Shown here piece after piece: positions 35,201 through 46,691 of a stretch of DNA of 64,000 bases; within the stretch, counting starts at the first letter, position 1, and the number at the start of each line of letters is the position of its first letter. The DNA comes from Lineus longissimus. Taxonomy: Eukaryota; Nemertea; Pilidiophora; Heteronemertea; Lineidae. The DNA lies in NCBI RefSeq assembly GCF_910592395.1, contig NC_088308.1, positions 28,473,501 to 28,537,500 on the forward strand, read 5' to 3'. A program made the translations under genes and the position numbers. Under the pieces are notes generated by a model. That model made no database searches, was not told the DNA's origin, and saw only the letters and a program-made list of their open reading frames with translations.

Positions 35201-38200
35201 CCTGTGAGGTATATATGTGATCGAAATTCGCCCGGTTCTGTCGATTCATCATGTCTGACCTACTGCACCGTCTGATTTTCCAGGACATTAGTCTCCCGTC
35301 TTTCGCCTCCATGAATACGAATGGCCTCAGTATTTTTATCGGGCAAATACTGATTGGCTAATGATCTAGAATGCTTGGATGGAAGTCAGTGTGGCTTGTT
35401 TGAGAAGAGAACAGTATTTTGTATCGAATCTGTTTAATTCTAATCAGGGATTTCGTCTCATTTTGTGAAAAAGACATCTCAACGTGAGATACACACGGCC
35501 ATAGTTACATATTCATAATCCTATATATCATAGGTATAATTACCTAACAGCGAGATGAACCACACTGCGATTTTAGCGACATTCGAGGGATATCCACCTT
35601 TGTGGAGAAGGCCGAGGAGAGTTCAAACTAAAATTGGTATTTTTGAAATCTGAACCGAAATATTTCAAAACGTGCAGCGGATATTTTCTTTTTCTTTTTC
35701 TGAACATCCTCTGATTCGTAATCGTCTTCAGTGAAAATGGTACACAATGAAGTTCTGTTTCCAACGAAAAACCTTTCCAGTGATGATCGAAAAACCTCTT
35801 TCATGATCGTGATGATATTCTTAGTAAGATCTCAGCCGAAGTAATTCACCCGTGCTATTTAATTTCATTAAAAGGTTATTGAAAGAAGTGAATCTAATCA
35901 TTATAATGGAGCTGCGGACACCTCTGGTTTCTTCAGTCAATGATTCGATGTCATAGTTCAGAGTCTGTTCTAAACATCTTGACAAGCGCTGTAAAGTTTA
36001 CCTCACGCATTCGCAATGCAACAGAAGTCCTGAAAGGTGGCTGAAAATTCCCTGAGGTGGCTGATAAAGAGCTAGCGTTCAAGATGTCGTGTCTTGAGTA
36101 TGTGTTGTTACCTGGGCTCCGATCGCTCACTCCTGTTTCAAAGTATATGATGTTTTGTGGGACATCATTGGTCTATCGTTCAAACAAATCACGCATGTCT
36201 TACACGTGAACTTTTTTGAAAGACTGAACGTAAAAAAGACTGGGCTGACATTGAACCATATTCTTGTGAAGCAATCGAATCGTTTGCCTTATCAAGTCAA
36301 AGGTATATAGTTCAGTCAAATCGCATTTCCTTTGACTTTGAATTAGCTGAGAATATATATTCATGTGCGTGATGCACTCATATCACGAAAATTAGTGAAA
36401 AGTCAATGAACAGGACCACTCAAACTTGGCAAGGTGATTGCATTCAATTTGTCAAATTCCAATATGTTTAAGGAAAGATTGCTACAGCGTGCACTCAGGA
36501 TAATCGAAATTGAATCCTATTTATAAAACGTGTTGCAGGATTTGGTCGGGATGTGACTTCCAATCATCATATTTGGCGAGGAAAGATTTGGATGAAATCA
36601 ATTTGCAAAAACAAGAATTGTTGCTCCTTTTTATCATGTCTGGAATCCATCATAATAGCACAGTCATGCTTGATATGGCCTGAACATCGGCGTGTCTCTT
36701 CCTGTTAGAATGCAAGGAAGTCTACTGGTCTATGCAGATTGCTGTTTTGAGAAATTGGCACCAGTATCCTTCATTCTTCCAAAAGAAATTTGAAATAAAC
36801 GAGAAAAAGCTCACTGTAGTCTGTGGTCTACCTCCTTCCTGCAACAAAATCTGTTTAATCCACGACACCGATAGAGAGAAATGACCTGCCTCGGTTCCTT
36901 GGTCTGTTAGCCTCGATAAGCTACGATCATCGTAAACTAAGTCAAGCTATTGACAATAGGTTAGCTTGCTAGATTAGCATTTCTTAATCGCCGAATATCC
37001 ACCTTATCAACTCCTGTTTAGGCCAGTTTCGTTAAAATCAAGATTTATGGGCCACGTCCGCCAGATTATTCACAGACATCAGTTTGAGTTACTAACTTAG
37101 CTGTGATGTTTTGTAAGTCAGGAGATTGCCTGCCCTTATCCCAGCCGGGCCGGGTCCTATCCGATCACGATTTATGAGCAGCGACACGGTAGAATACTTA
37201 TTACGGCCATTGCGGCGAATGTAGAATAAAAAAACAAGGCTGTTTACGTCTTCGATCTCGTAACATCCCGAATTCGTCTCGACTGCATCCCTGTTGAGCG
37301 CAAACGGTAACCGATCAAGATTTATGGTACCAGAGCGGCCAGATTACCCGCCGTAAATTAGCGAGGCAGACGATCACTTGCATACGGCCGAGGTGGGACG
37401 GTTAACATCCACAAAGATTGCCATTATCGATGCCGCCATCTTAATGGTCTTTGGCCGGTAGAATACATGATCGAATGTTTTAGGTCAGGATCTGTGTTGC
37501 GTTGACTTGACTAGTCGAGACTGGGACCGTTGTAGGCAAAGGACAATGATTTGACGCTGTAATGTCTGCTGAAGGTTTAGCAAGCCGAGCATCATGTCCG
37601 GGTTCGTGAAGTGTACTGAATACGCCATCAAAATAATAAATATGAGTTGGATTGGTGTCTCGATTTGAAATGCCACAGGCGCGCAAATGCAGAAAAAACG
37701 AAAGCACAAGTCAATAAACGAAAGAGAAGATGGTAATATGTCATCATTGGTCGTTATCATCATAAACGTCCTCTTTCTCGATTGACCTTGCATGAAAGAA
37801 CCACACCGATTGAGTTCCAGGAAATAACGGGTTAAAAATTGGATGCCGGCAACCATTGAAACAGTAGCGTTCATTAGTACTAACGTCCTTGTCATCCATC
37901 TTATCGGTTGTCAGTGGTGAGGGATCCTCAGTACGACCATTGCGCATGGATATCCTATCGTGCATCATTCGATTGGCGGTGGTAATAAGCACGCGGGTAC
38001 ACAGAGACACAGGGCGAAGCAATCACCCAAATACCCTTCAGCGATCGCCAATGAATGCATGATTACTATTAGCTGAGCAAATTAAACAAAAGCGCTAGTA
38101 TCCTGATATTAAGGACATCTACTGTCGGATATGTTCATTGCAACCGCGTTTATAGATGGATGCTTGGTGGACTAATCGTGACTGAAGATCTAATCGAAAT

Positions 38201-41200
38201 GTGATATCGTTGCTCCGAGCGGGAGCGAAATGCTATCAGAGTTTACTTAACGGTCTTACCCTAGGCAGAGGCTAAGATGGTTTCTCGGTGGGGCTGGGAT
38301 CGGCGATGGTCTGTTGTCAGTGGATGTAAGGGTCATGAGGTGAACGTTTACTGATTTCCCTTTCAATACAAAAGCCATCGCACGATCTCGGATGTCTGGC
38401 AAATACAAAGCAAGGGAAATTTATAGATCAAAATGAACATTTGAAATGAAATAATCATTAGTTTCGTAGTTAATTTCTCAACACATACTAAGGATTGTTT
38501 GAAGGTGGTTAAACGAATGTGCCTTATTGATATAATCACATAAGCTCTTTCCACACAACCAAATATTGTACCATTACAATCTACACGCGTCGTCTACTTT
38601 TGGCACCTTATGCATCAGCAGTGTTCTTAATCATATCCGCCCTACGGGCTATTTTAATGTAACAAATCTATCCTCGTTGATATACACGTTCTTAAAGTTT
38701 TATAGTTCTTTAATCTACTTCAAGATTGCTTATTTTTAAATGGCCCACAGTGGAACCCGTTGATATCGTCATCCTCCACTTTTAATTGATGGCTTCGACC
38801 TTCCTCGCCCTCTGCAACTTATCACAGCTGTCTCAAAGAAACTCGTATTGCATCTCACTTCACTTCCCAGCATCGATTTTATTCAAATCGGTTTGATTGT
38901 TTCCTGTTGAGAACATTCAGCAATTTGCTATAAATCATCATGATGAACTTAGAGTAATGGATCACCCGCTCCAGATTTAGACTGTGTAAGGACTAGCTTC
39001 TTTCATTTACACTTTTCTGTTAAGTACAAAATGTATAGATATGTCAAACAGATTTTGTTACCAACTTTTGTCAAGGTTCATATTTTGTTTGTATTTCGAT
39101 GAGTGTTGCATCAGCCCTATTCTTTGCACATAGTGAGTGGAAGGTTGCAAGAGCTTTGTGTCTCATATGACCGTTATGGAAGTTTTGACCTTGGATACCA
39201 GTGACCCTGGCAACTTTCGAGCTCGTTTGGCCACTTTTCTGGCTGTGGGTACGATTCAGCTGGCCTGGCCTGGGTGATTAGTAGTTTGGGAGTCGGATCA
39301 TGTCTGACTAGCAATGCTGTGAAATGGATAACGGTATTGTTCATAAATAATTCATTACCCTCCAGCTCACTTGGTGTATTCATCTTGGAATGGTCGAGGG
39401 TGACACATCAATTTGGGATACAATACTGACGAGGATGATAAATCAAGATGTTCGATCATGTGTTTTTATGTCTTGCTACTGGCTTACTGGAGGTCCATGG
39501 AATATAACTATTACGAGTGTGAAACATGATAGTAAGGCTAAGATTTGATCGAGAATGAGAACGTCCTGGCAATTCGACCACGGATATCGCGTTGCCTGTT
39601 GACATATAGGCATTGAATGAATGGTACCCCTTGAAACAGTAAAAACACAAACAATCGTATACTTACATGCAGAAAATAAACAATGCACTTTAAGTTTTAG
39701 TCATTTTCTTTTATTACATAATATATTTCGTACTAGTTTCCACGAAACTTGGAATGTCGACATGGTAAAGAAAGAAAGGAATTTACAAACAAGTAGCAAA
39801 GCATGAATAATAGCAGTTGGTTCACAGCTTGAAGCGCCCTTCAGTGGTGGACACCTTGGGCAGACCGAAAACATGTTAGGCGGCACTGATACTAGAAGCC
39901 TGAAACATGCCTACATGCAATAAATGCACTACCTTTACCTGTCTGACACTTATGATGCAAGGGGGTACACTTCAATGCATTGGGCAGCTTGTCAGGCTCT
40001 CTGGTCAAATCGTCCCGTAACCGTTTGACTTAATGACTGAATGTCTAACAGCAGTGAGAAAATGTCTTAATTAATCATCCCATACATATTGATATATCTT
40101 CGACCACTCTGGATACATCGGCTATACCATAACGAAAATATACCTTAACTGAAACTATAGCGAAACCACACGACTTCAACAGCAACATACGTTTGCGGCC
40201 CTTTTCGTAATGGGCCTACAGCCGACCCAAAGATAAAGAAGGCACACACATCTTTCAACAACAAGACCATAGAATATCAAGTTCGAAACAAGCCTTTATA
40301 AACAAAACGGCTAACTATATTCTTAACTGTTTACATTTTGAATACTGAATATGTTTGTTTTGAGCTCAGTTACATTTACCATCACGTGCTTCATGTAGAC
40401 ACATATACTAAGTAGTTCAAGAATCACAATTTAAAGATGAGCCACTCGTTCCTTTAGCAATACATTCATAACATATATGTTTTTGACAAACAAATGTATT
40501 TGGCAATTTCTTCCAAAAAACCAGACTTGTCTTCTTGTCAGATTCTGCTGCTGCTTAGTGCTAAAAGACTATCACCCATTTACATGTAGAGACAATTATA
40601 TCAGGTCAAACCAGAGACGGAAACCTAATCCGTCATTATTTCAGGCTGCCAGGAGGAATGGAGGATTTATTCGTCAACTCTCATAACAGATAATTGATAG
40701 CTCAGCATGGATTAGGAGAGGATGTGACTGCCATTCACAATGTTGTTCCTTCAGTTCTCTTTAAAAACTGTGACAACGCTGCATGTCATAATTGCACAGT
40801 GTGAGTGGTCGGAAAAAAATATGGCAAAATGATAATTAGACCAACAGCAGATTTATGGGAACGACCATTACGTGTTACAATCTGGGACAGAAATTGGGAA
40901 CTGTGTTAAATGGTTACGAGTTAGGGTCTCAGATGACAACTGCTGCAGTTCCTGTAATTTCTATGTGGTGAATCGGGTAGAAGGACGATAGGATTAGAAG
41001 CTTGTAAGCCCACGTTACCTTTACTGAATGAGCTATCTTCTAACTGCCCTGCTTGTGGGAACGTGATGCAAGCAAACCCTCAACCCGCTGCGAAGAAGAT
41101 CATTGATTGAGTCAGTAAACAAATGAGATAGTTCCACCGTGAAGAATCTCAGAATCCGATCAGCCGAACAGTTTCGATTATAGGATCGAATGCAATTCAA

Positions 41201-42143
41201 TCCAGATTACAAGCCTCGTGCTTCATTCTGCAATATTGAAACAGTGACGGAGGGCTACTTAAGGCTGTCATATTTCTCAGGCAGTTATTATTGTGTCCTT
41301 AAGTGGATCAGGCGAATCACTGATGGAACAGTAGGCATGTAATCTCGCTGTGTTTGCAACAAACTGAAATTTAATACATGTTTATTGGAAGTTTGTTGGT
41401 GTGGATTCTTAAATATGGAATGAGGCGATTTGGTATTTGGAAGGATTACTGTTATATGAATTGGTTGCCTGTGTCATCATACCCAGTAACTGATTTGTTT
41501 CTATATCATGCATTGTTGATATTGTTGATATTTATATAGAGTAATTATCAACAGGACGAAGAAACTGGATTTTATGTCAAATAAAGAAGAGTTCTCACGA
41601 TATCACGGCTCACCCGGTGTGTTTCATGAAACTGTTTAGTTTCAACTAGTACGCGTCCCGTCGACGAGACAATGCCTAACACTTATCTTGCCGTGGTTAC
41701 ATTGATGAACCTTGTGCAGTTTTAGAGTAATTATCTAGGATTTAGGAATATTCATTTTATGATAAAACCACGAAAACATTTTGACGAAATAGATTTTCTT
41801 GCAAAAACACCGAAAGCTAATACATTTACATCAAGTCGAAATCTGATGTGCAAGAAAACCATTTTATCCTTATCAAGTTAAACCAAATGAGCATTGCATG
41901 CATCGCATTGGAGAAAAGAACATAAAATTAAGTCAATGTCTTGTGAGCGAGATAGAGTAAGTGACTAGGAAGTCCTTGCATTATGGAGGATCGTGATAGA
42001 TTCAAACTGAAATACATTAGTTAATTGAAGTTAATTTGTATGGCGTATCTACCATGCTACAGTAGTGGCGTATATTATGCTGTTCCTTCGTATTAGGGAA
42101 AATAAGGATGCGTAAATCTCTAAAGCACCTTGTAAATTAAGCA
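32226..42143. other. Long gene-poor interval
   Basis: No gene is supported over about 10 kb. Overlapping minus frames at 37485-38022 and small frames near 35018-35312 and 39174-39886 have no domain or splice support. A degenerate motif (ATCAAGATTTATGG and similar) recurs at 37037, 37164 and 37314 and is listed separately. The first few hundred bases should contain the promoter of the secreted-peptide candidate. Confidence 0.4.
37031..37360. repeat. Diverged repeated motif, three copies
   Basis: ATCAAGATTTATGG at 37037-37050 and 37314-37327 is exact. Both copies are followed, about 10 bases on, by a GCCAGATTA-type block, so similarity extends over roughly 40 bases. A weaker copy (ATCACGATTTATGAG) lies at 37164-37178. 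The spacing is irregular (127 and 150 bases). This may be an eroded tandem repeat or fragments of a dispersed element. Confidence 0.45.
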
Positions 42144-42584
42144 TTATACAACCAAGAAGGCGTCTACACTTGTTGTGGTTATGCTTCGGGACGATCTCGG
42201 ATGGGGGAATCGGTCATTGAAGCTCACAAACAGGCGCTCAAAGACATTAAGTTCCACCTTTGCCTCAACTGGAAGCACAGTGTTTGCAAACTTTAATAAC
42301 AGTAACGTCATTTCTCCGCCTTCTCCCCGAAGCTTTTTTATGTAACTCTTATCAAACTGTTGAATGTTTCTTTGCTTTCTCTCAGCTACTATGTCTACAC
42401 GCAGACGAGCTTTGTCAATACCAAAAAAGCAAACGTCATCACTTCTATTTACTCGAATGCTACTCTTCAAATTGAAGAGCTTGTTAATGTGAAATTTCAA
42501 GCGGCAATGCTCGTTGTAGAGCGTAGACAAACTATTGAACATAATGTAGAAACATGTAGAAAGACACCATCCAATTGTTGACAA
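42144..42584 (-). CDS. Hypothetical protein or terminal exon (orphan frame)
   Basis: A 146-codon minus-strand frame, from ATG at 42584 to TAA. The C-terminal half has a natural amino-acid mixture (FDKSYIKKLRGEGGEM, LLLLKFANTVLPVEAKVEL, VFERLFVSF), and the codon choice looks coding. The N-terminal part (MSTIGWCLSTCFYIMF) is less convincing. A possible acceptor (TATGTTCAATAG) within it would make this a last exon rather than a complete gene. No signal peptide of standard form, domain or paralog was recognised. The plus-strand frames overlapping it are shadows. Confidence 0.3.
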   Translation of the reverse strand: MSTIGWCLSTCFYIMFNSLSTLYNEHCRLKFHINKLFNLKSSIRVNRSDDVCFFGIDKARLRVDIVAERKQRNIQQFDKSYIKKLRGEGGEMTLLLLKFANTVLPVEAKVELNVFERLFVSFNDRFPHPRSSRSITTTSVDAFLVV

Positions 42585-45500
42585 TGAATCGCATATTTGG
42601 AGATGCTGAGAGCAATCTATTTTTCGTACACTATTGACTCAACCAAGGCGCACTTCAAAATGCATTGGAGGCAGACCAATAAAAAGTGGTATTTGCCGGA
42701 TTCTCTTATCTAAAAAACTGTACTTCTTTTTTTAACAAGAGTGATAGCTTGTTTCAATATGTTGATGCTTTAAATGCGAATTAATGGTAAATGACAGAAC
42801 TCCACAGCAACTGTTCATTTCGTTCTTGACATGCAGTGTGTGGATTAGTTACTTGGATGGAATCGTGGTAAACCTGATACGAAAAAGATGACGGTGGTCA
42901 ATTTTTAGATATGGTAATGCCGTTCGATCGCACAACCCATGCCACGATTACGAACAATCATCACTCCATAATGCAAACCCCCGACTGTGATCGATCTCGC
43001 ACCCTGGCTTGAGATCATGCATGTCAGATCCTATCGAGCTATCTGCAGCGGCTACTCTAGCGGGAGAATTGAAGGCTGTTCATATCACAGAACTCATTAT
43101 AAACCAACTCTTACAGGGACCGAATTCGATTGCTTCACTCAATGACCAAGTGGAGTAAATCATGTAAAATTAGGTCCATATTGACCGATACGGACACTAA
43201 ATGCGCGCGTAGAGTAAGAACTGCTGACGTTCAAGAGTGTTTTATATCTCAGTTAATTTTTGACGTTTTTCCATTTTGATCAAAGTCAGATAAACAATGG
43301 TTTGTTTTCATTGCTTCGTTGGCTGATTAAATCACGCTGAGTATGCAGAATGCGGCTACCAACCATTCAATCAACATCAGTATATAGTAACTAACCACAC
43401 ACCACTTGTTGCATTGAGAACTAACAAGTTACACTGTACGTCCTTATCATGCTATACCCAGACGTTGTAAAATGCCAACCATACTCCCTTTAAATCCCTT
43501 GAGCATAACCAACCCAGGGGTGATAACAGCTTCTTTCTACTGATCACTAATCGCCCAGTCTTTTCTTATGGAATGTGTGATATTGGAATTCTGTCGAGGT
43601 TTCTCGCCAGTTTCTTCCTCACAAGTGCTCGGAGATGTCAATAGTCAGCTTGCCTCTTGATTATTACAAACCATGGAGTGGTTATGAATAGTTTATGGTG
43701 TCGGCGGGAAGCTGGCGATGCCTTATGTACTGACTCTGCTTACAATACATGTGTTAACCCCTTAATTCGTCGGTTGTCAACAATCTCACCGCTGCTGCTC
43801 ATTCGCAAGAGGAAAGTTTTTATGAAAGCATCATAACGTAATGAGAAGGACGTTGGCTTAAATGATTCGATAGCTTGATCTTCCTTCATACACCTTCTAG
43901 AGAGCTATTTAGACATCATATTTCCCGAAAAGTTGAAATCATAAACTTCTGGCTATGAGTACCTGGACCACTGAGTTTGATAGATTTGATATTCATACCT
44001 TGCCTGACCTGCTCCCAGCGAGTCAAATATCGGCGAATAATTGAACAGCATATCTTGTTTATCGTCACCACTTCTCTGGCATGCCTATACCAGTTTTTCG
44101 CTCTCACCGTTTTAATATTTCGGTCAGGACGCATTTGACGGCCCATAATCACGTCAAGAGTGATATAAATACAGTCTCAGTTACACTAGGGAAATACTCC
44201 ATGGTCGCTAAGAGGGTGAACAGCAGCGGAACAGCTAAATATCCTTTTTTCAATCCAGTTGTTTAAAGTCTTAAATCTCCCATCAATAGTTAGACATTTC
44301 CGACTGCGGTTTCGGATTTACTTGTCAAGAACATAGCTGCTCTGTATCTCAATCGATAGTGGGTTCTAATCTGAGCTTTACTTTGAAGAGTTTCTAGAGT
44401 AGAATCACAAGAGTCGAGCATAGTTTGCCTATCGTAACCATTTGTGAGGAAGATCGACGGTGGTTGGCATAATGTTTAGACGAGATGTTTTTTTGTGGTT
44501 GAATGTGTTCAAATATATTTAGAGGGAGAGACAATTGTAACTAAATGGAATTGACACTGTTAGAGCATCATTTCGATACAGGTTGCACACCCGATGTGAA
44601 AAATAACTGCTTTTTATCAATCAGTTATTTCAGTTGAATGTGTATCATAAAGCATCAGGTGTATCGACGAATACTAGTTTTATACTACGTAACCTTATCC
44701 TTCGATTGATCCACAGCATAAGTTTGCCATTCTAACCGGTTATTACTGTCAATCCACAGCCAGACCCATTTTATGAGCGACACATCGTAACAATTAACAC
44801 AACACATACATGATCATAAATATACAGTCAGGATTATATACACGTAACAAAATATCAACATACCGTTATGCAATTTTGGCAAATTACAACTGTCATTCAA
44901 AATCATTAAACAAAGCATGGTTGATTTTACTAATGGATAATGAACAATGAATCCGTAAGGAGGACTGCTTTATCTGTTGTATCTTGTTGATTCATCGTTC
45001 TCGCCAAGATAATGATATCATACTCTAGTTTCTTTCTGTAGGAACTCAGAATTCCTCGATTGCCGCCGGGAATGCTGATAATGCCTTCAGATGGATGGTT
45101 TCTAGCCTAACACCTGCACAGCCTGTTTCATTGAAGCATATCACATTTTGTCGTTTTATCTTATAAGCATTATTGATGTTTTGTGAACCGAAATCTTTGC
45201 ATCCTGATTGCTTGATTGCATTAACGAGAGGTGCTGGTGGTAAACGCTCACCGTAAGATCATTCCCATATTCCATCCGTGTATCATTTCCCACGATCTGT
45301 TTACAACATTGTGTTGTGACAACCCCAGTACAATATGTTGTCTTTCTAATCCTGGAGTATCTGTTGATTTGTCTCAGCCACTTCAGCTAGCGATGTAAGC
45401 AGTTGATCACAAACCATCATATTTTTTCCAAATTTGATCCGGAATACGATTTTCATTACTCTCGTGGTCCCTTGTTTGAAAACGCCCAATTCGTTTTATG

Positions 45501-46169
45501 TTTGGACTCGTTTACCCTCAGAAAACACTAGTAGTAGCAATGAGATCTCATATCATAACGATATCCCGCCTGAACAGGTTGACAAACACACCACGATGAG
45601 AATTCGCTTAGAACTGTTGGACGCGGCGTACTCTGAAGGAGGACCCTAAGTGGTTTGGAGACTGCTGGTCGGAGTAGATGACGTGGGTGATGAAATGTAT
45701 CGCACTCACAATCTATGTTACATGTGACGAGGATGCCAATGGAACTAATCGTATCCTTCGTGTAATCCCAGTTGATGAAAGTTGAATGCACCACTTATGA
45801 TCAAGTACAAACAATAAAACGCTTATTTGCGGTAAAACAGTTGGAGGCTCGACACGTCTTTTGATGTTACATCAGGCGTAGATGTTATCTCAAGTTGAAA
45901 TTCCATAAAGACATTCAGCAATGTTACTAACATCGTAGCGATGGAAACACTGGCGTTTACAACAAGTAATTAGCTGGACTTTCCTTATAAAGCAATCATG
46001 ATGAAACAGCGCTACACAAAATCAGCCGATCGAGGTACACATATACATGTAACTCGAGTTACACATCACATGTAACTCGATTTGGTGGCTCAGTCAGCCA
46101 CCTCCAGTGGTTGGCACGGACCTTGAAGAAACTGTCAATGAACACATATGTAGGAGGTCACTCATCTAG
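42585..46169. other. Intergenic region, nothing strong
   Basis: No gene is supported. A 9-base inverted repeat with a 12-base loop (AAATAACTG/CAGTTATTT) lies at 44601-44630. A 14-base palindrome (GTAACTCGAGTTAC, 46049-46062) is followed by a partial direct copy, and there is a short hairpin near 46083-46101 (GGTGGCT/AGCCACC). Confidence 0.4.
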
Positions 46170-46691
46170 TCAGTAACCCTTCCTCTTTATCATAGCGAAA
46201 TGCGTCATCTGCATCTGTCCCCTTTTCTTGTCCCCTCTCTCTAAAGTCCCCGTCATACAGTAACCCTGGTAAAAGTCTTGGTTGGAGACATTTGATGTTA
46301 AATACAGCATGAAATCAGGCTCCTTAGATCCTTTGAATTTGCCTTTTATGTACAAATGTCCGTTACCTTTCTCACACATTTTCGCTGTTGCATTTGTCTT
46401 TTTTGATCCACAAACCTCAACAATCCTACATGTGGACCTACTCCACCAAGTGGTCTTTATAACCCAGTAGGTCAACATAGCAGGTTGAGCCCAACCCTCG
46501 TACGGATATAATAATACTTTATTCGGATAGCCATCATAGTTCAGTAGCTTTTTACAAGCCTTTCCGCGATGCTCGTAATAGAAAAGCTGCACCATCTTGA
46601 TTGAGTCTTTTGTTGTCCTTATCAGCTCGGTACCTTGGAATATACAATCGATGTGTCTTTAGCTAGGGCAACTGTCACAGAGCCATCGGAC
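46170..46691 (-). CDS. Terminal exon of an unrecognised Cys-containing protein, possibly frameshifted
   Basis: From ATG at 46595 the minus frame runs 141 codons to TGA at 46170. It is rich in alternating hydrophobic/polar stretches suggesting beta strands (KVLLYPYEGW, HLYIKGKFKG, DFMLYLTSN) and has five cysteines (KACKK, STCRIVEVCG, KMCEKG, GYCMTG). A strong acceptor (CTTCATTCCAG) at 46692-46693 opens another frame, SDGSVTVALAKDTSIVYSK, which stops shortly after. That frame would run smoothly into the main frame with a one-base change near 46630. Either the gene is frameshifted (mutation or assembly error), or a weaker acceptor (for example TATTCCAAG near 46633) is used. The family is unknown, and upstream exons were not found. 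Confidence 0.5.

Noticed and set aside
36040-36080. Sequence resembling the TMEM26 minisatellite unit (GAGGTGGCTGAT... GCTAG)
   Set aside because: Shared core is about a dozen bases with an insertion; insufficient for common origin.
37485-38022. Overlapping minus-strand frames of 75-136 codons
   Set aside because: No domain, no signal peptide, no splice support; mutually overlapping frames suggest chance.
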